Origin: Marinobacter sp. SS21
GTDB lineage: Bacteria > Pseudomonadota > Gammaproteobacteria > Pseudomonadales > Oleiphilaceae
Direction of reading: 5' to 3'
Assembly: GCF_028369065.1 (NCBI RefSeq)
Contig: NZ_JAQNDA010000007.1
Location: 124,001 to 188,000, forward strand
DNA length: 64,000 nucleotides
Position 1 is the first letter of the stretch. The number at the start of each line of letters is the position of its first letter. Positions 49,221-59,660 of the stretch are shown one piece after another. Below the pieces are notes generated by a model. The model did not search any database. It saw nothing but the letters and a program-made list of their open reading frames with translations, and was not told the origin of the DNA. Both the position numbers and the translations under genes were made by a program.

Positions 49221-50993
49221 TCAGTTGCCCGCTACCCGGTCGCTGGGCAGCTTGAAGGTCCAGACCATGCCACCCTGGTTGAAGTCCTTGACCACACGGG
49301 CCACTTCGCCGCCCCACAGCGGAACCGCGCCACCCCATCCGGAGGCAACGGAGACATACTGCTCACCGTCCATCTCCCAGGTGATGGGCGTGCCGACGAC
49401 ACCGGAACCGGTGTTGAAGCGGTACAATTCTTCGCCGGTTTTGGCATCGAACGCCTTCAGGTAGCCTTCCGGAGTACCGGTGAACACCAGATCACCGGCG
49501 GTGGTCATGACCCCGCCCCACAGCGGCGCGCGGTTCTCATGGCGCCAGACCTCTTCTCCGGTCTTGGGATCGATGGCCCGCAGTACGCCGATGTAATCGT
49601 CGTTGACTGGCCTGATGGTGAACCCGGCACCGAGGTAGGCGGCGCCTTTCTTGTAAGACACCGGCTCGTTCCAGATGTCCATCGCCCACTCGTTGGAGGG
49701 CACGTAGAACAGACCGGTTTCCTGGTTGAACGCCATCGGCATCCAGTTCTTGCCGCCCAGGAACGAGGGCTGGGCCAGTACCGGCTCGCCTTTGTCGGCG
49801 GAGACGTCGGCCGGGTTGCCCGGACGGCCGCCGTCGGCATAGATCGGCCGGCCATTGTCGTCCAGGCCCTCGGCCCAGGTGATCTTGTCAACGAACGGGA
49901 AGCCGCGAATAAAGTCGCCGGTCTCCCGGTTCAACACGTAGAAAAAGCCGTTACGGTCGGCGGTGGCCGCCGCATGAACGACATCGCCGTCGTCTTCGTA
50001 GTCGAACGAGATCAGCTCGTTGACGCCGTCGTAATCCCAGCCGTCATGAGGCGTGGTCTGGAAGTGCCATTTGATGCTGCCGTCATTGGGGTCGATGGCC
50101 AGACGGGAGGAGGAGAACAGGTTGTCGCCCGGACGCAGATGCGAATTCCAGGGCGCCGGGTTGCCGGTGCCGAAGAACAGACTGTCGGTGACCGGGTCGT
50201 AAGTGCCACCCAGCCAGGTGGCGGCGCCGCCGGTCTTCCACAGGTCACCCGGCCAGGTGCGACCGGCTTCGCCACCGGAAATGCCGTTCTCAATGGCTTC
50301 GCCGTCTTTATAGACATAGCCCATGTGGCCTTCCACGGTCGGCCGGGTCCACAGGATCTCGCCGGTGTTGGGGTCATAGGCCTCAACCTTGCCGACGATA
50401 CCGAACTCACCACCGGAGACGCCGGTGATCAGCTTGCCATTGACGATGATCGGCGCAGCGGTGATGGAATAACCGGCCTGGTAATCCGCCACTTTCTTGA
50501 TCCACACCACCTTGCCGGTGTCCTTGTTCAGGGCCACCAGCTTGGCGTCCAGGGTACCGAAGATGACTTTGTCGTCATACAGCGCCACGCCCCGGTTGAT
50601 CACGTCACAGCAGGGCATGATGCCGTCCGGCAGCCGGGCGTCGTACTGCCACAGTTCCTCGCCGGTCTTGGCATCGATGGCGTAGACCCGGGAATAGGAG
50701 GCGGAGACGTACATTACGCCGTCCTTGACCATGGGCTGGGATTCCTGCCCCCGCATTTTCTCGCCGCCGAAGGCGAAGGCCCAGGCCGGCTGCAGGTTGC
50801 GGACGTTGTCGGTGTTCAGCGTATCCAGGGTGCTGAAGCGCTGGCCTTGCAGACCCATGCCGTAACTGACCACGTCATCGGTGGTCATATGATCATTCAT
50901 GATGTCCTCGTCGGTGACTGCGTTAGCCCCGTACGAGACTGCCAGCGCCAGGGCGCTGGCAGTAAACTGCATACCGATCCGATTCGATCTCAT
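49221..50993 (-). CDS. PQQ-dependent alcohol dehydrogenase with lanthanide-type active site (PedH/ExaF-like)
   Basis: Periplasmic quinoprotein of 590 residues: signal peptide ending near GANA, then an eight-bladed propeller with tryptophan-docking motifs. The vicinal disulfide that stacks on PQQ is in MPCCDV, and the metal-site Asn lies in GTGNPAPWN. The catalytic Asp lies in [11 protein letters not shown], where a second Asp two residues on marks lanthanide-dependent enzymes (XoxF, ExaF, PedH); calcium-type ExaA carries Ser at that position. Lanthanide use is therefore predicted, not shown. Start ATG 50993 ([13 protein letters not shown]) has GGAG upstream; a longer frame to 51212 overlaps the next gene. 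Electrons probably pass to the cytochrome c at 53905. Confidence 0.93.
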   Translation of the reverse strand: MRSNRIGMQFTASALALAVSYGANAVTDEDIMNDHMTTDDVVSYGMGLQGQRFSTLDTLNTDNVRNLQPAWAFAFGGEKMRGQESQPMVKDGVMYVSASYSRVYAIDAKTGEELWQYDARLPDGIMPCCDVINRGVALYDDKVIFGTLDAKLVALNKDTGKVVWIKKVADYQAGYSITAAPIIVNGKLITGVSGGEFGIVGKVEAYDPNTGEILWTRPTVEGHMGYVYKDGEAIENGISGGEAGRTWPGDLWKTGGAATWLGGTYDPVTDSLFFGTGNPAPWNSHLRPGDNLFSSSRLAIDPNDGSIKWHFQTTPHDGWDYDGVNELISFDYEDDGDVVHAAATADRNGFFYVLNRETGDFIRGFPFVDKITWAEGLDDNGRPIYADGGRPGNPADVSADKGEPVLAQPSFLGGKNWMPMAFNQETGLFYVPSNEWAMDIWNEPVSYKKGAAYLGAGFTIRPVNDDYIGVLRAIDPKTGEEVWRHENRAPLWGGVMTTAGDLVFTGTPEGYLKAFDAKTGEELYRFNTGSGVVGTPITWEMDGEQYVSVASGWGGAVPLWGGEVARVVKDFNQGGMVWTFKLPSDRVAGN

Positions 50994-51174
50994 GGTTGCG
51001 CTCTCCAATTCTCTTGTTGTCAGTTTCAGCAACGAACCGGGAAGTTTTCCCGCCTCTGCCCCAGATTCTTGGGGGAAGCGCCTCCAGCAACAATTACCCC
51101 CCAGCACTGGTTTTCTCATCACTTGGTAGTACGACCCCGACCCGCCGCGGCCAGCGGGAATAAATCCAGGTAAC

Positions 51175-52128
51175 TCACTGTTCCGACAACAGCTCCAGCG
51201 CCGCCTTCTCATAGCGGGGATAGAGGTGCGTGGTGGTACGGATCAGCTCGTAGCGGCTGCCGGCAATGGCCTGGAAGCGATCCGGCAGCGGCAGGTTCAT
51301 CACCTCGCTCGGGCTCAACCCCCTGGAGGCCGCCGCCATCAGTGTCTGGTACAGCAAGGTCAGGTAATCGCTCATCTGGCGGAACGCGGAGTCGTCGGCC
51401 AGCACCGGGCCATGACCGGGCACCACCAGGGTGTAGGGCAACTCCGCCAGCGCCACCAGTTCCTGCGCCCAGATCATCAACCCAGGACTCTGGGGCGTGG
51501 TCAGGGCGCGGTTATAGAACAGCATGTCGGAGGCAAACAGCACCCCGGTGGTTTCATCAAACACCACCAGATCGGAACCGGTATGGCCGCTGTATTCCAG
51601 TAACCGCAACCGGTGCCCGCCCACTGTCAGCACGCCGGGTTCGAGGGTATGACGCGGCACCACCACCTCGGTCCCGCGCATCCAGTCCCCCACCAGCCGG
51701 TACAGGTTGTCGGCAAAGGCCTCGCCTTCGCGGGCCAGCGCCTGGCGGCCCTGCGCCAGCATGTACAGGGTGTCCGGGTCGAAGGCCTGATTGCCGAACA
51801 CATGGTCCGGATGATGGTGGGTGAGCAGGACATGGCTGATGGGCTCATTGGTGGTCCTGGCAATCAGCTCGCGTAAGGCCTCGCCATACAGTCGCGACGG
51901 CCCGGTATCGATCACCACCACGCCGGCACCGGTGGCGATAAAGGCGACATTCACGATGTTGCCGCCGTTGTCACGGGAGAAGTTGCCGGTGCTGCCTTCC
52001 ACCACCCAGGTGTCGGCCGCCACCGGCGTCGCCTCCAGCTGGTAGCGCAGTTCGGCGGCCTGAGTACCCAGCGCCCAGCCCAACAGCCCCAACCAGAGCC
52101 ACAGCCAGCCCAGAATTCGACGACTCAT
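51175..52128 (-). CDS. Quinoprotein relay system zinc metallohydrolase (MBL fold)
   Basis: Exported metallo-beta-lactamase-fold protein of 317 residues. A signal peptide ([17 protein letters not shown]) is followed by the zinc motif [10 protein letters not shown] (about 100), GHTGSD (about 178), an Asp in FASDMLFYN and a His in VPGHGPV. This is the SoxH-related family found only next to PQQ alcohol dehydrogenases; its substrate is unknown. The start overlaps the SoxYZ-like gene's stop by four bases, supporting joint function. Confidence 0.87.
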   Translation of the reverse strand: MSRRILGWLWLWLGLLGWALGTQAAELRYQLEATPVAADTWVVEGSTGNFSRDNGGNIVNVAFIATGAGVVVIDTGPSRLYGEALRELIARTTNEPISHVLLTHHHPDHVFGNQAFDPDTLYMLAQGRQALAREGEAFADNLYRLVGDWMRGTEVVVPRHTLEPGVLTVGGHRLRLLEYSGHTGSDLVVFDETTGVLFASDMLFYNRALTTPQSPGLMIWAQELVALAELPYTLVVPGHGPVLADDSAFRQMSDYLTLLYQTLMAAASRGLSPSEVMNLPLPDRFQAIAGSRYELIRTTTHLYPRYEKAALELLSEQ

Positions 52129-52904
52129 GATTCCGCCCCCGACGCTTCGCCCAGACGCCGCTCAAACACGTTGCCGTTGTTGTCCCGCATCCACAGCACC
52201 GTGTACGGCGGCTGCTGTTCCAGCTCGAACACGAACATCGGATTCTCGGCGGCGGACTGGGACAGGGTCATGGTCAGCAGCGGCGCATCGCCGCCCGGCC
52301 CGGTCAGGCGGACGGACTCGATGTGGAAGGCCGGCACATCCCCCACCATGCCGGAGTCCATCGGGTGCATGACGCTGAATTTGTAGCGCACCCCCGGCAG
52401 CCGCGCAAAGGCGCCGCCATGAATAGTTCCGAAGTGTTGCTCCCAGTCCGGGTTGGCGCCGGTCAGGCTGGGGGCGGTACAGCCGCCGCCGGCGGCATCC
52501 ACATAGGCGCTGCCGATGTGCCAGACGCCGTCGGCGTCACGCACCGCCGCGCGCACGGTGGTGGCCTGCTGGACGCGAAAATTGAGGGACACCAGGCGAG
52601 CCTGGGTTGCCCCCGGCGTCAGGGTAAACAGATGGGGAATGGGGTTGAGGTCAACCCAGGTGATGATCTGTTGCACCGGCCCGGGGTAGGCGGACAGGTC
52701 GAGGGTCAGCGGCACCTGGGCAGAGTCTTCGGCAAATGGCGGCACCACCAGCTGTACCCGCTCATCATGGACCACCCGGCTGCCCTCCCCCAGGTAGCGG
52801 CTCAGGTTGTACTCCCACATGGGTGAGCCGAACGGGTCCTGTGGCACCGCCGCCAGCACCGGCGCCGCCATCAGCCCACACAGCATCCACACCAATCTCC
52901 CCAT
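52125..52904 (-). CDS. Quinoprotein-associated SoxYZ-like carrier protein
   Basis: Periplasmic protein of 259 residues with signal peptide (LVWMLCGLMAAPVLA). It resembles a fusion of the sulfur-carrier halves SoxY (middle part, DSAQVPLTLDLSAYPGPVQQ) and SoxZ (MHPMDSGMVGDVPAFHIESV). The segment VDAAGGGCTAP carries a single Cys near the place where SoxY ends in a Gly-Gly-Cys-Gly-Gly swinging arm. This suggests a carrier function coupled to the neighbouring metallohydrolase. The cargo is unknown; the family is defined by its link to PQQ dehydrogenases. Confidence 0.83.
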   Translation of the reverse strand: MGRLVWMLCGLMAAPVLAAVPQDPFGSPMWEYNLSRYLGEGSRVVHDERVQLVVPPFAEDSAQVPLTLDLSAYPGPVQQIITWVDLNPIPHLFTLTPGATQARLVSLNFRVQQATTVRAAVRDADGVWHIGSAYVDAAGGGCTAPSLTGANPDWEQHFGTIHGGAFARLPGVRYKFSVMHPMDSGMVGDVPAFHIESVRLTGPGGDAPLLTMTLSQSAAENPMFVFELEQQPPYTVLWMRDNNGNVFERRLGEASGAES

Positions 52905-52908
52905 GACG

Positions 52909-53859
52909 TTACCCTCCCGTGGTTACATTGATGGTTTCGTTGACGGTGTCGTTGAGGATTTCCTGATAGAAGCCCGGCATGGTGTAACGCAGGCCATAAC
53001 GGTCGAAAATCGCCGCCAGCTCACCGTTGCGCACCATGCGGTCGACAATGGCCTCGATGGCGTAACCCAGCTGACGGTGGGTGTGCTTGACCGCCATACC
53101 GACATCCCAAACCTGCTTGCTGATGCCGGGAAACCCGTTGCTCGCTGGCCGGAAGCCGTGTTCACCGCGCTGGGCCAGGGCGTAGTCGATTTCCGCCCGC
53201 ATCCCCATCACCGCGCTGACATCACCGGCCACCATGGCGCCAAAGGCGTCGGAGACGTTGCGGTAGTGGTGGGTCTGGTCCCGCAGCCGCCCACGAAAAG
53301 CGGAGGTCAGGTAGGTATCCGGCAGTGTGTCGATCTCGACGCCGATGGGGTGATACTGGAACACCGCCATGGTCTGGACGGCATCAAGATCCTCGGGATC
53401 GAAGGCGATCTGCCACTGCTCCTGCTGGTAGGGCCCGAACAACACCACCTGCTCGTTGATCACCTCACCGGTGGAATCGCGCATGTAGGCATAGACCTTG
53501 TCGTAGGGCACCCGCAACATCACATCCGCCACCCGGGTGCGGGCCAGATAGTGGCCCTTCCAGACGTTGTTGCGCAGATCGTCTTCCAGGGTTTCGTCCG
53601 GCACCACCCAGTGCACGCGGAACTCCACCCCCAATTCCGCGGCGATACGACGACCCAGCTCGATATCGACGCCGGCCGGCTCGCCCTCCCGCAGGAACGA
53701 GTACGGCGGAAAGTTCTCGTACACGCCGACGTTGAGGTAGCCAGACTCGATCACGATGTCATAACTGCGCTCCGCCGGCCGATTGAGCACCAACTCGGCC
53801 CACACGGCGCCGCTGAACAAAACCAGGACGACAACCGTCAACCAACGCATGCTTGTCAT
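52909..53859 (-). CDS. Quinoprotein-associated periplasmic binding protein
   Basis: 316 residues with signal peptide and a family-3 solute-binding fold: YLNVGVYENFPPYSFLREGEP, then GVDIELGRRIAAELGVEFR and GDVSAVMGMRAEIDYAL. This type is regularly found next to quinoprotein alcohol dehydrogenases (XoxJ-like), where it is proposed to help activate the apo-enzyme rather than serve transport. No cognate permease is adjacent. GGAGGG lies six bases before the ATG at 53859. Confidence 0.85.
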   Translation of the reverse strand: MTSMRWLTVVVLVLFSGAVWAELVLNRPAERSYDIVIESGYLNVGVYENFPPYSFLREGEPAGVDIELGRRIAAELGVEFRVHWVVPDETLEDDLRNNVWKGHYLARTRVADVMLRVPYDKVYAYMRDSTGEVINEQVVLFGPYQQEQWQIAFDPEDLDAVQTMAVFQYHPIGVEIDTLPDTYLTSAFRGRLRDQTHHYRNVSDAFGAMVAGDVSAVMGMRAEIDYALAQRGEHGFRPASNGFPGISKQVWDVGMAVKHTHRQLGYAIEAIVDRMVRNGELAAIFDRYGLRYTMPGFYQEILNDTVNETINVTTGG

Positions 53860-53904
53860 ACCAATCCCTCCGCCGGGTGGCGCGATGGCCAGTGCCAGGC
53901 CGGA

Positions 53905-54333
53905 TTACTCCGGCTTCGGCAGCGATTCCAGATAGCTACGGATGGACCAGATCGCGGTCTGGTTCAGGCTGTTCTTGAACGACGGCATGCCCCGCTCGGT
54001 GCCGTTCATGACCCGGTTGATGAAGTACTCATCGTCCCACTCGGTCAGCTCCCGCAGATCCGGGGTCAGACCACCGGACATGGCTTCGATACCGTGGCAG
54101 CCGGCGCAGTTGCCGGCATAGCCACTCTGACCGACTTCGATGGCCTTGGCGTTCAGCCCACCATACTCATTGCCATCGCGGAACGGATTTTCCATCAGCG
54201 CATCGGTACCGAGATCCGGCAGGGCTCCAGTGTCCACCGGCTGCGGGGTCACATTACCATGCCCCCAGACCACGCTGGCGCCCGCCAGCAGGCCCACAGC
54301 AACCAGTGCCTTGAGAGAAGAAGAAACTGCCAT
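53905..54333 (-). CDS. Cytochrome c-550, PedF/ExaB-like
   Basis: Periplasmic mono-haem cytochrome c of 142 residues that accepts electrons from the quinoprotein dehydrogenase. Signal peptide ending near SVVWG, single haem site CAGCHG (about residue 78) and an axial Met candidate in ERGMPSFKNSL. First gene of the minus-strand block 54333 to 47459, divergent from the ABC genes. Confidence 0.92.
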   Translation of the reverse strand: MAVSSSLKALVAVGLLAGASVVWGHGNVTPQPVDTGALPDLGTDALMENPFRDGNEYGGLNAKAIEVGQSGYAGNCAGCHGIEAMSGGLTPDLRELTEWDDEYFINRVMNGTERGMPSFKNSLNQTAIWSIRSYLESLPKPE

Positions 54334-54608
54334 AGCGTCGTACCTCTGTTGTTATCCACTTGCCAGGTGCCGCCGCAATGGACACCACCAGCTATCTGTG
54401 TCCAGTCTAAAAAGCCAGCACGGCGGTTCGAATCCCACTTTGGAGGCTTAGGAGTAGTTCCTTAGTAGTAGATCCAGAGGCATAACGTCGGCGCAGGGTT
54501 TGGCTTTTCGTTCTTTAGTACATAGTGATTGGTACTTTGTGAATATTTCCGGTGCCGGGACCGTTCTTTAAGCTCAAAAGAGAGTCGAGAACCCAATAAG
54601 GATGCTCC
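54334..54608. promoter_or_regulatory. Divergent promoter region, cytochrome c550 / PQQ ABC genes
   Basis: 275 bases, AT-richer than the flanks, with AGTAC-N10-GTACT at 54517–54536 and a GTAGT-rich stretch near 54450–54470. Related GTACTTT sequences precede pqqA and the CXXCW gene. A binding site for the ErbR-like regulator is possible but not shown. Confidence 0.45.
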
Positions 54609-55793
54609 ATGCGCACAACGATCCGCCTCCTGTTGCCCATTCTCCTGGCCATCATGCTTGGATTGTTCCTGTCGTCCGGGGCACAGGCCGCCGGCCTGGC
54701 CGTTCAAATCGGCTACATCCAGTGGTCGCCAGACCAGGGTCCGGTGCTGTCCAACGTGATCCCGGAGCCTGCGGATGCCGGCTTGCGCGGCGCCGAGTTG
54801 GCCATCGACGACAACAACACCACCGGCAGGTTTCTGGGCCAGACCTTCTCCCTGGACAGCGTCATCGCCGAGTCGGAGGAGCAGGCCCTGGCAGCCCTGG
54901 AACGCCAGTTGGCGGCGGGTATTGAACTGTTCGTGCTGCGGGTACCGGCGACCACCCTGACCGCCCTGGCGGATAAGGCCGGACCCGGGGTGCTGCTGTT
55001 CAACGCCGGCGCCCGCGACGACGCCCTGCGCACCGGTGATTGCCGGCCCCAGCTGCTGCACACCATCCCCAGCTACGCCATGCTCACCGACGCCCTGGCG
55101 CAATGGCTGAACCAGCGCCGCTGGCAGGACCTGCTGATGATCACCGGTCCCACCGAGGCAGACCAGCAGTGGGCCGACGCTTTCCGCCGCGCCAGCCAAC
55201 GGTTCGGTTTGAACCTCGTCGCCGTCAAACCCTGGACCTTCGACGCCGACCTGCGTCGCACCGCCGCTCGCGAGCTGCCGCTGTTTACCCAGACCGACGA
55301 CGAGTACGACGCCGTGGTGGTGGCCGATGTCCGCGGCGACTTCGGCGAATTCGTGCCCTTCAACACCTGGCTGCCGCGTCCGGTGGTGGGCACCCAGGGC
55401 ATGACGCCGGAAGCCTGGCACCGGGTGGTGGAAAGCTGGGGCGCCGCCCAGCTGCAGAACCGCTTCCGCGAACTGGCCCAGCGCGACATGACCAGCGAGG
55501 ATTACGCCGCCTGGGCGGCGGTGCGTTCGGTGGGGACCGCGGTGACCCGGCTCAACAGCGCCGACGCCGCCCAGGTGCGGGATTTCCTGTTCTCCGACAA
55601 CTTCCAGCTAGCCGCCTTCAAGGGCCGCAAGCTCAGCTATCGCCCCTGGAACGGCCAGTTGCGCCAACCCATCCCGCTGGTACACCCCCGCGGCTTGGTG
55701 GCCCAGGCACCCGTCGAGGGTTTCCTGCACCCCCGCACCGACATGGACACGCTGGGGTTCGATCAGCCCGAGAGTCAATGTCGGATCCACTGA
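54609..55793 (+). CDS. PQQ alcohol-dehydrogenase-associated ABC substrate-binding protein
   Basis: 394-residue periplasmic protein with signal peptide (LLLPILLAIMLGLFLSSGAQA) and a type-I (Leu/Ile/Val-like) binding fold: GAELAIDDNNTTGRF, LLFNAGARDDALR and LLMITGPTEADQQWADAF. It belongs to the binding-protein family that co-occurs with PQQ alcohol dehydrogenases and heads a four-gene operon with the beta-propeller, ATPase and permease genes. Ligand is unknown. Confidence 0.87.
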   Translation: MRTTIRLLLPILLAIMLGLFLSSGAQAAGLAVQIGYIQWSPDQGPVLSNVIPEPADAGLRGAELAIDDNNTTGRFLGQTFSLDSVIAESEEQALAALERQLAAGIELFVLRVPATTLTALADKAGPGVLLFNAGARDDALRTGDCRPQLLHTIPSYAMLTDALAQWLNQRRWQDLLMITGPTEADQQWADAFRRASQRFGLNLVAVKPWTFDADLRRTAARELPLFTQTDDEYDAVVVADVRGDFGEFVPFNTWLPRPVVGTQGMTPEAWHRVVESWGAAQLQNRFRELAQRDMTSEDYAAWAAVRSVGTAVTRLNSADAAQVRDFLFSDNFQLAAFKGRKLSYRPWNGQLRQPIPLVHPRGLVAQAPVEGFLHPRTDMDTLGFDQPESQCRIH

Positions 55794-55857
55794 TGCCGAT
55801 GACATCCATCGTTCACCCACGGCCACCGCGCCGCCACAGAACAACAAGGAGCACACC

Positions 55858-56828
55858 ATGAAAACTCTCTTCAACACCACAGCCCTGGCGGCGATGATCG
55901 GCCTGTCGGCCCCGGCGGCGGCCAGCCTGGCCTACGTCTCCAATGAGAAGGACAACTCCATTTCGGTGATCGACACCGAGACCCTGGCGGTGGTGGAAAC
56001 CATCGAGGTGGGCCAGCGCCCCCGGGGCATCCTGCTGTCCAAGGACTACAGTAAGCTGTACATCTGCGCCAGCGACGACGACACCGTGCAGATCCTGGAT
56101 CTGGCCAGCCGTCGTATCATCGACACCCTGCCCTCCGGCGAAGACCCGGAGCAGTTCTCGCTGCACCCCAACAACCGCCACCTCTACATCGCCAACGAGG
56201 ACGACGCCATCGTCACCGTGGTGGACGTGGACACCAAAGACGTATTGGCACAGATCGACGTGGGCGTGGAGCCGGAAGGCATGGCGGTGAGCCCGGACGG
56301 CCGGTGGGCGGTGAACACCAGTGAGACCTCCAGCATGCTGCACTGGATCGACACCACCGACTTCCAGATCAAGAAGAACCTCGTGGTGGGCCAGCGCCCG
56401 CGGCATGTGGAGTTCAGCGACGACAGCAAGATCGCCTGGGCGTCGGCGGAAATTGGCGGCACCGTACACATCATCGACGTCGACAGCCTGGAGGAGATCA
56501 AGCAACTCACCTTCAGCATTCGCGGCGTCAACCAGGACAAGGTGCAGCCGGTGGGCATCGAACTCACCTCCGACGGCAAGTACGCCTTCGTCGCCCTGGG
56601 GCCGGCCAACCACGTCGCGGTGGTGGATGCCCAGACCTACGAGGTGCTGGACTACCTGCTGGTGGGCAGCCGGGTGTGGCAGCTGGATCTCAACAAAGAC
56701 GAAAGCCAGCTCTACACCACCAACGGCGTCTCCGGTGATGTCTCGGTGATCGATGTGGAAGAGCTGAAGGTGATCAAGTCCATCAAGGTCGGACGCTACC
56801 CCTGGGGCGTCGTGATCGATCCCACCTC

Positions 56829-56832
<4 letters not shown>
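55858..56832 (+). CDS. YVTN-type beta-propeller protein of the PQQ ABC system
   Basis: A 324-residue exported protein. A signal peptide (about 1–22) is followed by seven or so YVTN-like blades, for example YVSNEKDNSISVIDTETLAV, LYIANEDDAIVTVVDVDTK and LYTTNGVSGDVSVIDVEE. The family is associated with PQQ alcohol dehydrogenase ABC clusters. It probably lies in the periplasm with the binding protein. The stop overlaps the ATPase start (ATGA). The exact role is unknown. Confidence 0.88.
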
Positions 56833-57553
<721 letters not shown>

Positions 57554-57557
<4 letters not shown>

Positions 57558-58354
57558 CACCGAGCCAATACCTCAACTGCTTCCTCGCCGTGCAGGCGCG
57601 GGAATGGCAGCGGTTCTGGCAGCAGCGCACCCGCTTCGCCAGCGCCCTGGTGCGACCGCTGTTGTGGCTGCTGGTGTTCGCCGCCGGCTTCCGCGCCGTG
57701 CTCGGCATCTCCATCATCGCGCCCTACCAGACCTACATCACCTACGAAACCTACATAGTCCCGGGACTGTGCGGCATGATCGTGCTGTTCAACAGCATGC
57801 AGGGGGCGCTGTCGATGGTCTATGACCGGGAGCTGGGCAGCATGCGGGTGCTGCTGATGAGCCCGCTGCCGCGACCGTTCCTGCTGATCACCAAGCTGCT
57901 GGCGATGGGACTGGTGGCCATCGGCCAGGTCTATGTCTTCCTGCTGATCGCCCGGCTGATCGATGTGGAAACGCCGGCCTGGGGCTACCTGGCGGTACTG
58001 CCCGCGCTGATGTTGACGGCGCTGATGCTGGGGGCCCTGGGCCTGCTGATCGCCACCTGGGTCAAACAGCTGGAGAATTTTGCCGGGGTGATGAACTTCG
58101 TGATCTTCCCCATGTTCTTCCTGTCGTCGGCGCTTTACCCACTGTGGAAGATGCAGGAAGCCTCGCCCTGGTTGTACTGGCTGTGCCAGGTCAACCCCTT
58201 CACCCACGCGGTGGAAACCATCCGCTTTGCGCTCTACCTGCAGTGGAACACCGAGGCCTACGCCATCACCGCCGGCGTCAGTTTGGTGCTGGCGACGCTG
58301 GCCACCGCCGCCTTCCGCCCCCAACGCACCCGCATCCTGGGCACCCGCCGCTGA
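57554..58354 (+). CDS. pedC: ABC-2-type permease, PedC-like
   Basis: 266-residue inner-membrane permease with six hydrophobic segments and the ABC-2 features MVYDRELGSMRVLLMSPLPR and MNFVIFPMFFLSSALYP. It forms an exporter with the preceding ATPase. In pseudomonads pedC lies in the 2-phenylethanol/ethanol oxidation cluster; the transported molecule is not known. Start ATG 57554 overlaps the ATPase stop. The stop is followed directly by the REP-containing tandem array. Confidence 0.9.
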
Positions 58355-59024
58355 CGGCAGTAAAACCCATTTAATGGGGAACCTCGATGCGGGCGACATC
58401 CTGCCAGCCTCGAGGCTTGCCGGGTCAGCTCGACCGGCCACTGAGGCACCACAGCCCTGTAGGATGCGGTGAGCGCAGCGAACCGCATCATTGGCGGCGG
58501 TTCACCGGGCCGGGCCTTGATGCGGTTCGCTTTGCTCACCGCATCCTACCAATGAGGCGGCGCCACACGGCAATGAACCCCGTTTAATGGGGGAACCTTG
58601 GGCGCTGGCGACAGCGTCCCGGCCGCCCGCCTCTCCCGGGCCAACTGGGCCGGCCACTGAGGCACCACAGCCCTGTAGGATGTGGTGAGCGCAGCGAACC
58701 GCATCGTTGGCGGCGGTTCACCGGGCCGGGCCTTGATGCGGTTCGCTTTGCTCACCGCATCCTACCAATGAGGCGGCGCCACACGGCAATGAACCCCGTT
58801 TAATGGGGAACCTTGGGCGCTGGCGACAGCGTCCCGGCCGCCCGCCTCTCCCGGGCCAACTGGGCCGGCCACTGAGGCACCACAGCCCTGTAGGATGCGG
58901 TGAGCGCAGCGAACCGCATCGTTGGCGGCGGTTATCCGGGGCTGGGCCTTGATGCGGTTCGCTTTGCTCACCGCATCCTACCAATGAGGCGGCGCCACAC
59001 GGCAATGAACCCCGTTTAATGGGG
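58355..59024. repeat. Tandem array of about 216-bp units carrying REP pairs
   Basis: Three units begin at about 58355, 58568 and 58784; a fourth beginning at about 59000 runs into the end of the next gene. Each contains a copy of that gene's last 80 or so bases and an inverted REP pair (GTAGGATG...GAACCGCATC and its complement). Units two and three are nearly identical, the first is diverged. No gene is present in the array. Confidence 0.88.
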
Positions 59025-59660
59025 AACCTTGGGCGCTGGCGACAGCGTCCCGGCCGTCAGGCTTTCCCGGGTCAGTTGGGCTGGCCGGCCACTGAGGTAC
59101 CACAGCTGGTTCGCCAGCTGGTGGGCGTCGCGGGCATCGTGGGTGACGCAGATCATCGCCATCTGGGGCCGCCGGTCCAGTAGCCCACAGATCAGCTGAC
59201 GCAACTCATCCGCCCGGGGCCGGTCGAGGGAGGCGAAGGGCTCGTCCAGCAGCAGCACATCCGGTACCACCGCCAGGCAGCGCGCCAGGGCAGCGCGCCG
59301 GGCCATGCCCAGGGACAGCTGATCGGGGCGGTAGTGGCCGTAGCCGGTCAGGCCCACCTTAGCCAGCAGCTGGGCGGACCGCTCCCGGTTGGCGCCAACC
59401 AGCGCAAGGTTCTGGAACAGCGTACGCCAGGGCAACAGCCGGTGTTCCTGGAACAGGTAGCCCAGGCGCAAGCCCGCTTGCAGCCGGACCGCCTCGGGCG
59501 GCACCTGGGGATCGAGACCAACCAGGGCATTGAGTAGGGTGGTTTTACCCACGCCAGACGCCCCCAGCAGACAGATCCGGTCACCCGGCTTCACCGTCGC
59601 CCGCACCTGCCCCAGAATGGGGTGGCCACCGCCCGGCCATGGCATCGACACCTCAAGCAC
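59016..59660 (-). CDS. ABC transporter ATP-binding protein, SsuB/TauB-like
   Basis: 214-residue ATPase: Walker A GASGVGKTTLLNA, Q-loop FQEHRLLPW, signature LSLGMARRAALA (LSLGM in place of LSGGQ), Walker B LLLDEPFASLD and H-loop VTHDARDA. The GTG start at 59660 has GGAGG six bases upstream and overlaps the permease stop by 8 bases. The C-terminus ends inside the first copy of the tandem repeat, so the last residues (LSPAPKVPH) may be recent. Forms a transporter with the next two genes. Confidence 0.87.
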   Translation of the reverse strand: MLEVSMPWPGGGHPILGQVRATVKPGDRICLLGASGVGKTTLLNALVGLDPQVPPEAVRLQAGLRLGYLFQEHRLLPWRTLFQNLALVGANRERSAQLLAKVGLTGYGHYRPDQLSLGMARRAALARCLAVVPDVLLLDEPFASLDRPRADELRQLICGLLDRRPQMAMICVTHDARDAHQLANQLWYLSGRPAQLTRESLTAGTLSPAPKVPH

